Below, piece after piece: positions 1-7,003 of a stretch of 64,000 bases of DNA. How positions within the stretch are numbered: the first letter of the stretch is position 1; the number at the start of each line of letters is the position of its first letter. Below the pieces are notes generated by a model. That model worked only from the letters and a program-made list of their open reading frames with translations. It was not told where the DNA came from and did not search any database. The position numbers were made by a program, and so were the translations under genes. The stretch comes from Brevibacillus sp. DP1.3A. GTDB taxonomy: Bacteria > Bacillota > Bacilli > Brevibacillales > Brevibacillaceae. The stretch spans positions 5,172,001 through 5,236,000 of the forward strand of contig NZ_CP085876.1 in the NCBI RefSeq assembly GCF_013284245.2. The letters are read 5' to 3'.

Positions 1-52
1 GCTATAAAATCAATATCTTTAAGAGCATTTAACTCTGCTTAACCAAACTTCA

Positions 53-74
53 TTATCGTTATCGATAATGATAA
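53..74. promoter_or_regulatory. Imperfect 22-bp palindrome, candidate operator
   Basis: The 22 bases read almost the same on both strands, with one mismatched symmetric pair around a central TCGA. The right half contains GATAATGATAA, the left arm of the Bacillus Fur box. It lies 17 bp upstream of a good -35 element and about 80 bp upstream of the first gene. It could be a Fur site or an operator for the adjacent winged-helix regulator; the sequence alone does not decide. Confidence 0.4.
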
Positions 75-90
75 AGTAAAAGTTGAATGA

Positions 91-119
91 TTGCAATAAT
101 TATTCTCATTATTTATAAT
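91..119 (+). promoter_or_regulatory. SigA-type promoter with embedded Fur-like box
   Basis: TTGCAA (91-96) and TATAAT (114-119) are separated by exactly 17 bp, an excellent housekeeping promoter for the gene at 155. The spacer and -35 edge (95-113) match the 19-bp Fur consensus GATAATGATAATCATTATC at about 14 of 19 positions in reverse orientation. They share 16 of 19 bases with the stronger site at 40936-40954. Fur binding here would block RNA polymerase. Confidence 0.5.
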
Positions 120-154
120 AGGAATGAAAAACCGGATGAATAAGAGGGGATATT

Positions 155-700
155 ATGGTCAATAAAGTTGATGTTTTAATGCATCCCGTTAGAATGAAAA
201 TTTGCCAATCATTAATGAGAAATAAAGAAAATGGATTAACACCTTTAGAAATGGTCAAAATCATTAAAGATGTACCTCAAGCAACTCTATATAGACAGTT
301 ACAAATTATGATGGATTCTGGAATTATTCACGTTATTAAAGAAAAAAAAGTGAAATCTGTTTCTGAAAAATATTATGCTTTAAAAGAAGATGAGGCTAGA
401 ATCGATGCGGAGGAATGGAAAAAAGCATCGCAACAGCAGAAACTTGATTATGTTACTTACTACCAATTATCTCTTTTGTATCAATATCAAAGTTATCTTA
501 AAAAATTAGAAGAGCAAAACAATTCAGAGGATAGTGCTACTTTTTCTTTAGCCGCGTTAACGTTAGATGATGAAAAATTCAATCAATTCCAAAATGAATT
601 AAACGAATTAATTAATAAGTACTACCATAATACAAGTGAAAATAATGCAGAAGATACTCCAGTTCGAACAGTTGCTATTACAATTATTCCAGATGCTTAA
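155..700 (+). CDS. Winged-helix (ArsR-like) transcriptional regulator
   Basis: A 181-residue cytoplasmic DNA-binding protein. Residues 1-75 form a winged helix-turn-helix: the opening 'DVLMHPVRMKICQSLM' is typical of ArsR-like regulators, 'PQATLYRQLQIMMDSGII' is the recognition helix, and the wing follows. The remaining part is Gln/Glu-rich and probably helical, used for dimerisation or ligand sensing. No metal-binding cysteines of classical ArsR proteins are visible, so the ligand is unknown. AGAGGGG six bases before the ATG supports the start. The gene is much more AT-rich than genes after 1.2 kb, suggesting acquired DNA. Fur-like boxes overlap its promoter. Its target may lie outside the window to the left. 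Confidence 0.7.
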   Translation: MVNKVDVLMHPVRMKICQSLMRNKENGLTPLEMVKIIKDVPQATLYRQLQIMMDSGIIHVIKEKKVKSVSEKYYALKEDEARIDAEEWKKASQQQKLDYVTYYQLSLLYQYQSYLKKLEEQNNSEDSATFSLAALTLDDEKFNQFQNELNELINKYYHNTSENNAEDTPVRTVAITIIPDA

Positions 701-725
701 GAGACAATAATGCCTCTTAAGCATC
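692..725. repeat. 12-bp perfect inverted repeat over the stop codon
   Basis: GATGCTTAAGAG (692-703) and CTCTTAAGCATC (714-725) form a 12-bp stem with a 10-base loop, and the TAA stop of the preceding gene lies in the left arm. No T-run follows on the plus strand, so it is not a canonical intrinsic terminator. It may stabilise the mRNA 3' end. The DNA from here to 893 shows nothing else recognisable. Confidence 0.5.
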
Positions 726-893
726 TAGCATTGCACCTTAGTATTCTACGTTCTTCTTCAGCTAGCCTGCCCCGTTACTTTAAGTACAAAACTTCACAAT
801 CTCTTCTAAAATCTAACATAAATATCCAGTTTTCATTAAAGTGTTATTCAATTAAATGGCCCTTTAGTTGAATAAGGAGGGAACGATGTTCCC

Positions 894-1105
894 TTAGATT
901 TTTTTATAAACCTCTGCATAAGCAAATTTTAACTGCTCACGTAGTTCTTTATTTTCTTCATCCAATTTCTTAATTTTACGTTTTAAAGATACTATAATTG
1001 CATCTTTATTATTCTCATCCATCTCACGTTTTATCTGCTTTGGAGTTGAAACTTGGGCTTGCTGCTCTCGTAACGATTCAATTCGTTCTCGTATTTCTGG
1101 TACCC
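894..1105 (-). pseudogene. Relic of Tn554-type TnpC/DUF6262 gene
   Basis: The encoded C-terminal segment runs from about 'PEIRERIESLREQQ' to a coiled coil ('LKRKIKKLDEENKELREQL', 'FAYAEVY'). This is the typical end of the DUF6262 proteins that accompany Tn554-family site-specific recombinases. The normal N-terminal helix-turn-helix half is missing: upstream of about 1105 the reading frame runs into sequence unlike the family and into the 3' end of the neighbouring hydrolase. No recombinase genes remain. It marks the edge between AT-rich accessory DNA (left) and the host-like chromosome (right). Family assignment is from memory of the motif and moderately sure. Confidence 0.55.
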
Positions 1106-1173
1106 CACCTTGCTGTCTGGTTGGAACCAGCGCGATCTCACGAATGTTTTTTTGCCCGCAATCGAGCTGATAT

Positions 1174-2025
1174 TTATAATCGTACGCGTCTTGCACTCGT
1201 ATGCTTCAAAATCGCTTCGATGACGACATCCCAATCCCCATGTGGAAGCTCATGCCCTGTCCCTTCCAACGTGAGCAAGACTGCTCCCGGAATGGTGTTT
1301 GCAAGATGCAATGCATGCGCGAAAGGAATGAGCAAGTCTTCTGTACCGTGAATCACGAGAGCTGGTACAGCGATTTCCCCTGTCCGCATCAGGTACGTTT
1401 CACCGGTCGTCACGAAGGCGTGGTTGTTCTTACTCGCATAATGGTTGCTTCTGGCGATATCTATTTGGGCCAATTCACGAACGCGCGCCTCGTCAAAAGG
1501 ATGCTTGGAACCGATCAAAACCTTCGAACTCGCCACGGCAACCTCTAAAACCTCTTGTTCATCCTCCCAATTGATTTCCCTCATATTGCTGAAAAACTCC
1601 ATCAGCTTCTCATCGATTGGAGGTAGGTCAGGAGCAAAATTGGACGTTGCGTGCAATGTGATCGTGCGAACTCTTTCGGGATGTCGCAATGCAATGATTT
1701 GCGTCAACATTCCGCCCATCGACATACCAAGGATGTGCGCCTGCTGTACGCCGAATGCATCTAGGACGTGAACAGCGTCATCCGCCATATCTTCAAATGT
1801 ATAGCCAGGTTGGCCAACCTCGTAGGTCGTGGAACGTCCGACATCCCGATTATCAAAACGAATAACAAAGCGTCCAGCGTCGGCTATTCGCTGACAAAAT
1901 TCTTCCTCCCACCAAAGCATGGACATCTGGGCTCCCATAATCAGCAAAATCGCCGGATCTGTGGGCTTCCCAAAGCTTTCCGCACATATTTCCACACCGT
2001 TCACTTTTAATATCTGTTCTGCCAT
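1174..2025 (-). CDS. Alpha/beta hydrolase
   Basis: A 283-residue cytoplasmic alpha/beta-hydrolase fold enzyme of normal length. The catalytic triad is visible: the nucleophile elbow 'GMSMGG', the acid in 'HGTEDLLIP' and the histidine in 'GTGHELP'. The oxyanion-side motif near 'MGAQMSMLWW' and 'DNRDVGRS' is the pattern seen in esterases and epoxide-hydrolase-like enzymes of the PcaD/RdmC group, so it probably cleaves an ester or lactone; the substrate is unknown. GAGGAGG lies seven bases before the ATG. The gene stands alone, preceded by a long leader ending in a terminator hairpin just before the ribosome binding site, so expression may be controlled by attenuation. Confidence 0.85.
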   Translation of the reverse strand: MAEQILKVNGVEICAESFGKPTDPAILLIMGAQMSMLWWEEEFCQRIADAGRFVIRFDNRDVGRSTTYEVGQPGYTFEDMADDAVHVLDAFGVQQAHILGMSMGGMLTQIIALRHPERVRTITLHATSNFAPDLPPIDEKLMEFFSNMREINWEDEQEVLEVAVASSKVLIGSKHPFDEARVRELAQIDIARSNHYASKNNHAFVTTGETYLMRTGEIAVPALVIHGTEDLLIPFAHALHLANTIPGAVLLTLEGTGHELPHGDWDVVIEAILKHTSARRVRL

Positions 2026-2407
2026 TGTAAGTTTTCCTCCTCAACGAACTGAAATAAAAAAACACAGGCTAGGCTGCCTGTGCTTACGTCATCGAAAAAG
2101 GAAGAAGAAACGAAAACCATGAACATCAGATACCAGCATCTGATTGTACAGAATTGGTTCCATTCTCTTCGTAGATCATGCAAATAGAGGAGGTCATCAC
2201 GCTTGCCTTCCTCACTCCATTTGCCCATGATTCAATTGGGTTACCGTAGCGGCAATCCATTTTTCGATTCGTCTGCACACAACATAGCCTTTTCACGCTA
2301 TTTCATCGATTGTGTTGTGCGAATAAAGTATCGAAAAATTAATTTGCCACACGTAACCCTCCGTTCCTAATAAGTTGTGCCCATCCTACCACATGCTTTT
2401 TCATCTG
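2026..2407 (-). other. 382-bp untranslated leader of the hydrolase gene
   Basis: No convincing protein lies here. On the minus strand the stretch reads from the end of the ECF ATPase gene to the hydrolase ribosome binding site and ends in an intrinsic terminator. A short open frame of about 60 codons starting near 2228 ends inside the hydrolase start region and resembles no family known to me. No T-box motif, SAM, purine or guanidine riboswitch core was recognised. It could be a plain terminator followed by a weak promoter, or an unclassified attenuator. Confidence 0.4.
2063..2082 (-). terminator. Intrinsic terminator in the hydrolase 5' leader
   Basis: CACAGGC and GCCTGTG form a 7-bp GC-rich stem, extendable by a G-U pair, around a six-base loop. 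On the minus strand a run of seven T follows at once. It lies only about 20 bp upstream of the hydrolase Shine-Dalgarno, so RNA started upstream on this strand would end before the gene unless the hairpin is prevented from forming. Confidence 0.75.
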
Positions 2408-3889
2408 TCAACGATTGGCAGTTTCAATGGTTGTCCGTATCCCTGCCTCCGCAAAAATCGTCTCAACGTCTCGGGTAAGCCGCAGCTCAACCACTTGATC
2501 ACATGCCAGCTTGGAAAGAATCTGGTCATGCGTGATCATGACGACCGTTTTGCCTGCTTCAGCCAGCTTTTTCACCCATGCTGCTACCTTCAGCACTCCA
2601 TCGCCGTCAAGTCCGCTTGTCGGTTCATCCAGCACTATCAATTCTGCCTCGGAGCAATAAGCGGCTGCCATCGTGACCCGCTGCTTCTCTCCACCGGATA
2701 ATGACGCCGGATGCCGATCGCGAAGCTCGCGTAAACCGAAAGCATCCATCGCTTCATACGCCTTTGCGCGGAGCTCTTCATTCAACATCTTCCCCAGCAC
2801 GATTTCGTTTCCGACACTGTCTGCGTAGAGCTGATAGTCCGCATCCTGCATCACCAAATAACTCACAGCTCGTCTTTTGCTGGCAGAAAGTGAACGACCT
2901 TGGCGGACAATCGTTCCTTTTCGCTCACGAAGAAGACCGCATAAAATTTTGCATAGCGTCGTCTTGCCCGTACCGTTCTCTCCAGTCAACGCTGTTACGC
3001 TCCCCTGCGGAAGCGAGATGTTGATATCGGTGATTCCGTCGTTTTTCTTTTTATAAAAATAGCTAAGCCCTCTTCCTTCCACCATGAATTCGGACATCTC
3101 TGGCTGCTCATGTTTCTTCGCTGTCTCGGGAAGCGTCATGTCAGGATGACGCAAACCGTACATACGGACATCATCATGAGATAGCTGGCAGAACTCGTCC
3201 TTCGTCCACGTGTGTGCGATTTTGCCATTTTCCATGCAGACAAACAAATCGACAACGGGTAGAAAAGGAACGAGCCGATGCTCGCTGATGAGCAAGGTGG
3301 TACCTTTTTGCTTGAGCTTGCTTATGATTTCAATCAGGTTTTGCGTAGAGGAAGCGTCCAGATTCGCAGTAGGCTCATCCAACAAGAGAAGTGGCGGTGT
3401 CAAAACGGATGCGGCCGCTATAGCCACCCGTTGCTTTTGCCCGCTGGACAGCTTATGTAAAGAGCTATCGAGCAGGTGGGAAATCCCGAGCTGGCTCGCC
3501 TGTCTATCCATCCGGCTTCGAATCTCGTCTGGTGCCATGCCGATGTTTTCTGCGGAAAACGCCAGCTCATCTCGGACAGTTTCCATAAAAAATTGGCTGC
3601 GGGGGTCTTGAAACACGACGCCCATTAGCCGGGTACGTTCCTCTGGCAGCATGCTCGCAGGACTTTTGCCACCCACGCTTACTTCACCCGTGAGGCGTCC
3701 GGTATAAAAATTCGGTGCGAGACCATTGACCAGCCTCATAATCGTACTCTTGCCGCAACCAGACCGCCCACATAGCACGACACACTGTCCGGCTTTTACA
3801 GATAAGCTGATATTTTTCACGCCAGTCTCAGTGTCATGTCCCCCATCTTCCTGTCCATAATGAAACGTGACATCGTTCAGCTCAATCAC
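2408..3889 (-). CDS. ECF transporter energising ATPase, fused A-A' subunits
   Basis: A 493-residue protein with two complete ABC ATPase domains in one chain, the two ATP-hydrolysing subunits of an energy-coupling-factor transporter. Domain 1 (about 1-235) has Walker A 'GRSGCGKST', signature 'LSSGQ' and Walker B 'LLLLDEPTA'. Domain 2 (about 270-485) has 'GENGTGKTT', 'LSGGE' and 'LIVLDEPTSGLDG'. The chosen start is GTG at 3889, which overlaps the TGA of the preceding T-component gene (GTGA). A longer frame upstream would lie wholly inside that gene. It works at the inner face of the membrane with the T protein. No substrate-binding S component is encoded next to it. The divergent Fur box suggests an iron-, haem- or siderophore-related substrate (inference). 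Confidence 0.85.
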   Translation of the reverse strand: MIELNDVTFHYGQEDGGHDTETGVKNISLSVKAGQCVVLCGRSGCGKSTIMRLVNGLAPNFYTGRLTGEVSVGGKSPASMLPEERTRLMGVVFQDPRSQFFMETVRDELAFSAENIGMAPDEIRSRMDRQASQLGISHLLDSSLHKLSSGQKQRVAIAAASVLTPPLLLLDEPTANLDASSTQNLIEIISKLKQKGTTLLISEHRLVPFLPVVDLFVCMENGKIAHTWTKDEFCQLSHDDVRMYGLRHPDMTLPETAKKHEQPEMSEFMVEGRGLSYFYKKKNDGITDINISLPQGSVTALTGENGTGKTTLCKILCGLLRERKGTIVRQGRSLSASKRRAVSYLVMQDADYQLYADSVGNEIVLGKMLNEELRAKAYEAMDAFGLRELRDRHPASLSGGEKQRVTMAAAYCSEAELIVLDEPTSGLDGDGVLKVAAWVKKLAEAGKTVVMITHDQILSKLACDQVVELRLTRDVETIFAEAGIRTTIETANR

Positions 3890-4608
3890 GAAATCATCCC
3901 TCCCGTCCAGTAAATTGCCGAGCCTATCAGCGCATACACCCCGACGACGATGCCATCCGTGATCTTGAAGCCAATCGGATAGATAGAGGTCCGCGCATTT
4001 GTGCACTCGATACCGCGGAGCTCAGCAGACGACGCCAGTTCTGACGACAGCTTCAGGCAACGGACGACCAACGGCATAAAAAAACATTCGTAGGCCATGG
4101 CCGGATGCTTCAGTACGCTGTACCACTGTGGAAAAATCCCTCTGGCGCGGATTCCGTCACGAATCGCTTTCATTTCCAAAAGGACCACGGGGAAAAATCG
4201 GATCAAAATGCAAATCATCACCAAAATCGTTTTGGGGACATACATCTTCTCAAAGGCACTCATGATACTACCAGGTGGCGTATAGATCAGAACCGTGCCG
4301 ATCATGATGACCGGCATCATCCTCACCATCGTGTAGACGATGAGCTTCATCGTTCCCAACGACAACGCATTCGGCATAAAAAACACAAAAGTCATGCACA
4401 CGCAATAGAACACGACCAGTTGAAACGCCTTTCTGGACAGGTAATTCCATACCAAGTACACTACACTTAGTGCCACCAGTAAGTGCACCTGTATATCATC
4501 ACGAACGATCATGGTCAAGATACTTGCTATTACCAGCACCAACAGATGCGTTCTGGGACCGAGACGTCTCGTACGCGCTGTTTCTTTTTCATTAGCTTCT
4601 TCCTTCAT
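3886..4608 (-). CDS. ECF transporter T component (transmembrane)
   Basis: A 240-residue membrane protein with about five or six transmembrane segments starting at 'HLLVLVIASILTMIV'. The cytoplasmic coupling helices carry the family's Arg-Gly signatures, 'GIRARGI' and 'AELRGIE', which contact the ATPases. ATG at 4608 is preferred over one 11 codons earlier because an AGGGG-type site precedes it at good spacing. It is translationally coupled to the downstream A-A' ATPase through a 4-bp overlap. The Fur box at 4682-4700 lies about 75 bp upstream, so the pair is probably iron-repressed. The missing local S component must be supplied from elsewhere, or the substrate protein is unrecognised. Confidence 0.8.
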   Translation of the reverse strand: MKEEANEKETARTRRLGPRTHLLVLVIASILTMIVRDDIQVHLLVALSVVYLVWNYLSRKAFQLVVFYCVCMTFVFFMPNALSLGTMKLIVYTMVRMMPVIMIGTVLIYTPPGSIMSAFEKMYVPKTILVMICILIRFFPVVLLEMKAIRDGIRARGIFPQWYSVLKHPAMAYECFFMPLVVRCLKLSSELASSAELRGIECTNARTSIYPIGFKITDGIVVGVYALIGSAIYWTGGMIS

Positions 4609-4681
4609 CCAACAAACACCCCTACAACCGAGATCACACACAACCTTATAAAGGGAGACAGCCTCCCTTACAAATCGTAAT

Positions 4682-4700
4682 GATAATGATGATCATAATC
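4682..4700. promoter_or_regulatory. Fur box (17/19 match) between divergent genes
   Basis: GATAATGATGATCATAATC matches the Bacillus Fur consensus GATAATGATAATCATTATC at 17 of 19 positions and is itself nearly palindromic. It sits about 75 bp from both the ECF T-component start (minus strand) and the AraC-type regulator start (plus strand). A single Fur dimer pair could therefore repress both directions when iron is plentiful. Confidence 0.85.
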
Positions 4701-4776
4701 TCTAGCAATACGACAGGTAGACATACGTCTTTTCGTAGTATGTTTTCGTCCGATCACGGCATGGGTGGTGACTATA

Positions 4777-5751
4777 ATGAAAGATATTTTGACGGAACTA
4801 CATACGCCGTGTTTAATGCAATGCGGCTTTTATCCTGACGACGACCACGGTCCATACAACCGCGAGGGTACTTGCTTTTCTGTTTTACCAGAGAAAGGTC
4901 AGGGGCGTTACTGGACTTATACGCGCGACAACCTGTTTTCGATTTCGATCCAAGATTTCGTCTTTTACGAGGATTTGTTTCTGGAGTTCCAGCAGCCCAA
5001 GTACCTGAGCTTCAATTATTACGATTCCGTCTCTGGAGAAGAATTCAACCCATATAAACGATTGTCAAGCGGTTGCATCCGCGTCCATATCGGCTATAAC
5101 AATTTGTATCGGGCCAGCTATCGCAAAAACATTCCCATTCGCTCGACAGCTATTGAAATCATGCCGGAGTATTACGAGGATTATTTGAAAAGCAAATATC
5201 CAGTAGAGTATAAGGACCTGCGCTCGTCCTTTATTACTATAGATGGGATGACGAATTTCGCGGAGCTTGTTTTCTTGCTCCGACAGATACGGAATTTTCG
5301 GGGAACGGGAATTGCCGCAAAGCTGTACTACGAGGGGAAAGTCGCAGAAGCAGTATCGCTAATTGTGGAGAAGGCCAAAGCACATAAAAAAACGCATCCA
5401 TCCAAAAGCATATCCCGACAGGATATGGACGGCCTGACAGCTGTTACAGCCTACATTGACGATCACTTCTCCTCCGAAATACACTTGGAGCACCTCGCCC
5501 GGATCGCCTGCATGGGACTCACCAAGCTAAAATACACCTTTAAGCAAGCGAACCAATGCACCATTACCGAATATATCCAAAACAAGCGAATGAATCACGC
5601 TGAGCAACTGCTCACGAGCACCGATTTACACATCAATCAGATTGCGTATATCGTAGGCTATCACAACTCCAGTCGCTTCTCCCAGCTGTTTCGCAAAAGC
5701 ACCGGCCTATTGCCCAACGAATACCGGAGATTCACGGTGACAAGCAAATAG
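4777..5751 (+). CDS. AraC-family activator (PchR-like)
   Basis: A 324-residue regulator. The C-terminal about 100 residues hold the two helix-turn-helix motifs of AraC proteins: 'HLEHLARIACMGLTKLKYTFKQ' region and 'INQIAYIVGYHNSSRFSQLFRK', ending in 'TGLLPNEYRR'. The N-terminal about 200 residues resemble the ligand-sensing half of siderophore-responsive PchR/YbtA-like activators. A GGGTGGTG site six bases before ATG 4777 makes this the likely start rather than GTG 4765. It diverges from the ECF transporter genes across a Fur box, the usual layout where Fur sets the iron gate and the AraC protein senses the imported chelate. It therefore probably activates the ECF operon. Confidence 0.8.
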   Translation: MKDILTELHTPCLMQCGFYPDDDHGPYNREGTCFSVLPEKGQGRYWTYTRDNLFSISIQDFVFYEDLFLEFQQPKYLSFNYYDSVSGEEFNPYKRLSSGCIRVHIGYNNLYRASYRKNIPIRSTAIEIMPEYYEDYLKSKYPVEYKDLRSSFITIDGMTNFAELVFLLRQIRNFRGTGIAAKLYYEGKVAEAVSLIVEKAKAHKKTHPSKSISRQDMDGLTAVTAYIDDHFSSEIHLEHLARIACMGLTKLKYTFKQANQCTITEYIQNKRMNHAEQLLTSTDLHINQIAYIVGYHNSSRFSQLFRKSTGLLPNEYRRFTVTSK

Positions 5752-5763
5752 GACCATGGTAAA

Positions 5764-5798
5764 AAGCTGTAGCCAATGATGTGGCTACAGCTTCTTTT
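5764..5798 (+). terminator. Intrinsic terminator after the AraC gene
   Basis: An 11-bp perfect stem (AAGCTGTAGCC / GGCTACAGCTT) with an eight-base loop is followed by CTTTT. It ends the AraC transcript and may also slow the convergent DoxX-like transcript. Confidence 0.8.
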
Positions 5799-5805
5799 GT
5801 GTTTA

Positions 5806-6207
5806 TCATTTTTCTTCTTTCGCAGCGAAAAGCAGTTTTCGCACACGTTCATCCCGCAGCCACAACCCGCCCCACATCAAAATCGCGAGGTAGACAGCAA
5901 ACAGCGTATGGGAAAAGAGTGGCGCATCTACACGGATCTGGGTAGCGATGACCCCACCGAAAAATCCAGTCAGCAGAAGCGCACCCAAAACTGCTGTTCG
6001 GGGAATGGCATACAGCACCGTTGATACAAGGGCGAGAATTCCAATTAAGCCAATGTGATGCTCCGCATAGCCAAGTACGAGCGTTCCCTCTACGACAGGA
6101 GCCGGCTGGATGAGTTTGAATACACCGTCAAAAAGCATAAAAAGAATGACAAGTCCGCTCATCATCCGTGCAATCCACAGACGTGTTTTGGAAATTTGAC
6201 TCCGCAT
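5806..6207 (-). CDS. DoxX-like integral membrane protein
   Basis: A 133-residue protein with four hydrophobic segments ('ARMMSGLVILFMLFDGVFKL', then three more up to 'LAILMWGGLWLRD') and a Glu in 'VVEGTLVLGY'. This is the size and layout of small DoxX/DoxD-type proteins of unknown electron-transfer or stress roles. The start is ATG at 6207, preceded by AAAGGTGGG; an upstream in-frame methionine lacks a ribosome binding site. It is monocistronic and convergent with the AraC gene. Function cannot be stated more precisely. Confidence 0.65.
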   Translation of the reverse strand: MRSQISKTRLWIARMMSGLVILFMLFDGVFKLIQPAPVVEGTLVLGYAEHHIGLIGILALVSTVLYAIPRTAVLGALLLTGFFGGVIATQIRVDAPLFSHTLFAVYLAILMWGGLWLRDERVRKLLFAAKEEK

Positions 6208-6317
6208 GGGGGTCCCACCTTTCATTTTTTTCCTAAGCAGATCGTAGCACAATCAAAGCGGCGACATTTCTTCTGTATTGCTCTTTTGGGGAACTGTCTT
6301 TTTCTAAAAACGAAAAA

Positions 6318-6339
6318 AACCTTCTCAAATGAGAAGGTT
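6318..6339 (-). terminator. Intrinsic terminator of the TerB-like gene
   Basis: AACCTTCTC and GAGAAGGTT form a 9-bp stem with an AAAT loop. On the minus strand it is followed by seven T, just after the TerB-like stop codon. Confidence 0.85.
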
Positions 6340-6357
6340 CTGAATTCGTATCCAAGA

Positions 6358-6861
6358 TTAAACGGGAAGCGTAACTCTGTAACCTGGTTGGTTCTTTGGA
6401 TGGTTTTGATTCACGAACACACCACGGTCATTTTTCAACACGATTACTTCAAAGAATGGACGGAAACGATCTTCCGAAATACCAAATGCAGTCAAGAACT
6501 TGCCAAACAGTTCTTGCTCTTCACGCTCAGGTTGGCCATCTGCCAGAGAGGAATCGATCAGGTTAACCAGGATGCACATTTTTTGAGCATCTGTGAGCAA
6601 TGGAGTTACTTCGTTCAGGAATTTCTCGATGGAGTTATTGCGTGTATATTTCATTGCGTTATCGAGCAACTGTCTGTTATTAGCACCTACACCAATCACG
6701 CCGTTGCTTTCTTCACCGCCCAATACAGCGAGCAATTGACCGATTTCCTCGTGGTCCATTTCTCCATCCGATTTCATCATGTAGAGCAAGGAACATGCGA
6801 ATCCAAAATGAGGGGTCATTTCTTCCCCTTTGTCTGTCTTAAACATATCAAACAAGCCCAC
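6358..6861 (-). CDS. TerB-like helical protein
   Basis: A 167-residue soluble all-helical protein. The repeated acidic pattern 'MMKSDGEMDHEEIGQLL' followed by 'NLIDSSLADGQPEREEQELF' is the duplicated metal-binding signature of the TerB tellurite-resistance/calcium-binding fold. A typical TerB is about 150 residues. The start is GTG, chosen because a perfect AGGAGG precedes it by eight bases. It stands alone with its own terminator. TerB proteins are linked to envelope stress and metal signalling, but no other ter genes are present, so its role here is open. Confidence 0.65.
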   Translation of the reverse strand: MGLFDMFKTDKGEEMTPHFGFACSLLYMMKSDGEMDHEEIGQLLAVLGGEESNGVIGVGANNRQLLDNAMKYTRNNSIEKFLNEVTPLLTDAQKMCILVNLIDSSLADGQPEREEQELFGKFLTAFGISEDRFRPFFEVIVLKNDRGVFVNQNHPKNQPGYRVTLPV

Positions 6862-6963
6862 GCAAAATACCTCCTATGTATGCCAAGATAGTATAATTTT
6901 ACTATCAACTGGAGAATGTTAGCAACAGTTGTCCGGGTAAGCAATTTTTCGGTAAACAAAAAA

Positions 6964-6991
6964 GAAGTGCCAGCCTGCGCGCCGACACTTC
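6964..6991 (-). terminator. Terminator after the TraB/GumN-like gene
   Basis: GAAGTG and CACTTC close an imperfect GC-rich hairpin. On the minus strand it is followed by CTTTTTTG, 12 bp after the stop codon region. Confidence 0.65.
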
Positions 6992-7003
6992 CTATTCTAG
7001 CTC

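Noticed and set aside
998..1771. Plus-strand open frames opposite the hydrolase gene
   Set aside because: They overlap the whole hydrolase gene, lack ribosome binding sites and resemble no family. They arise from its codon bias.
2100..2400. T-box or known riboswitch upstream of the hydrolase
   Set aside because: Neither the T-box core nor SAM, purine or guanidine riboswitch cores are visible. Only the terminator can be supported.
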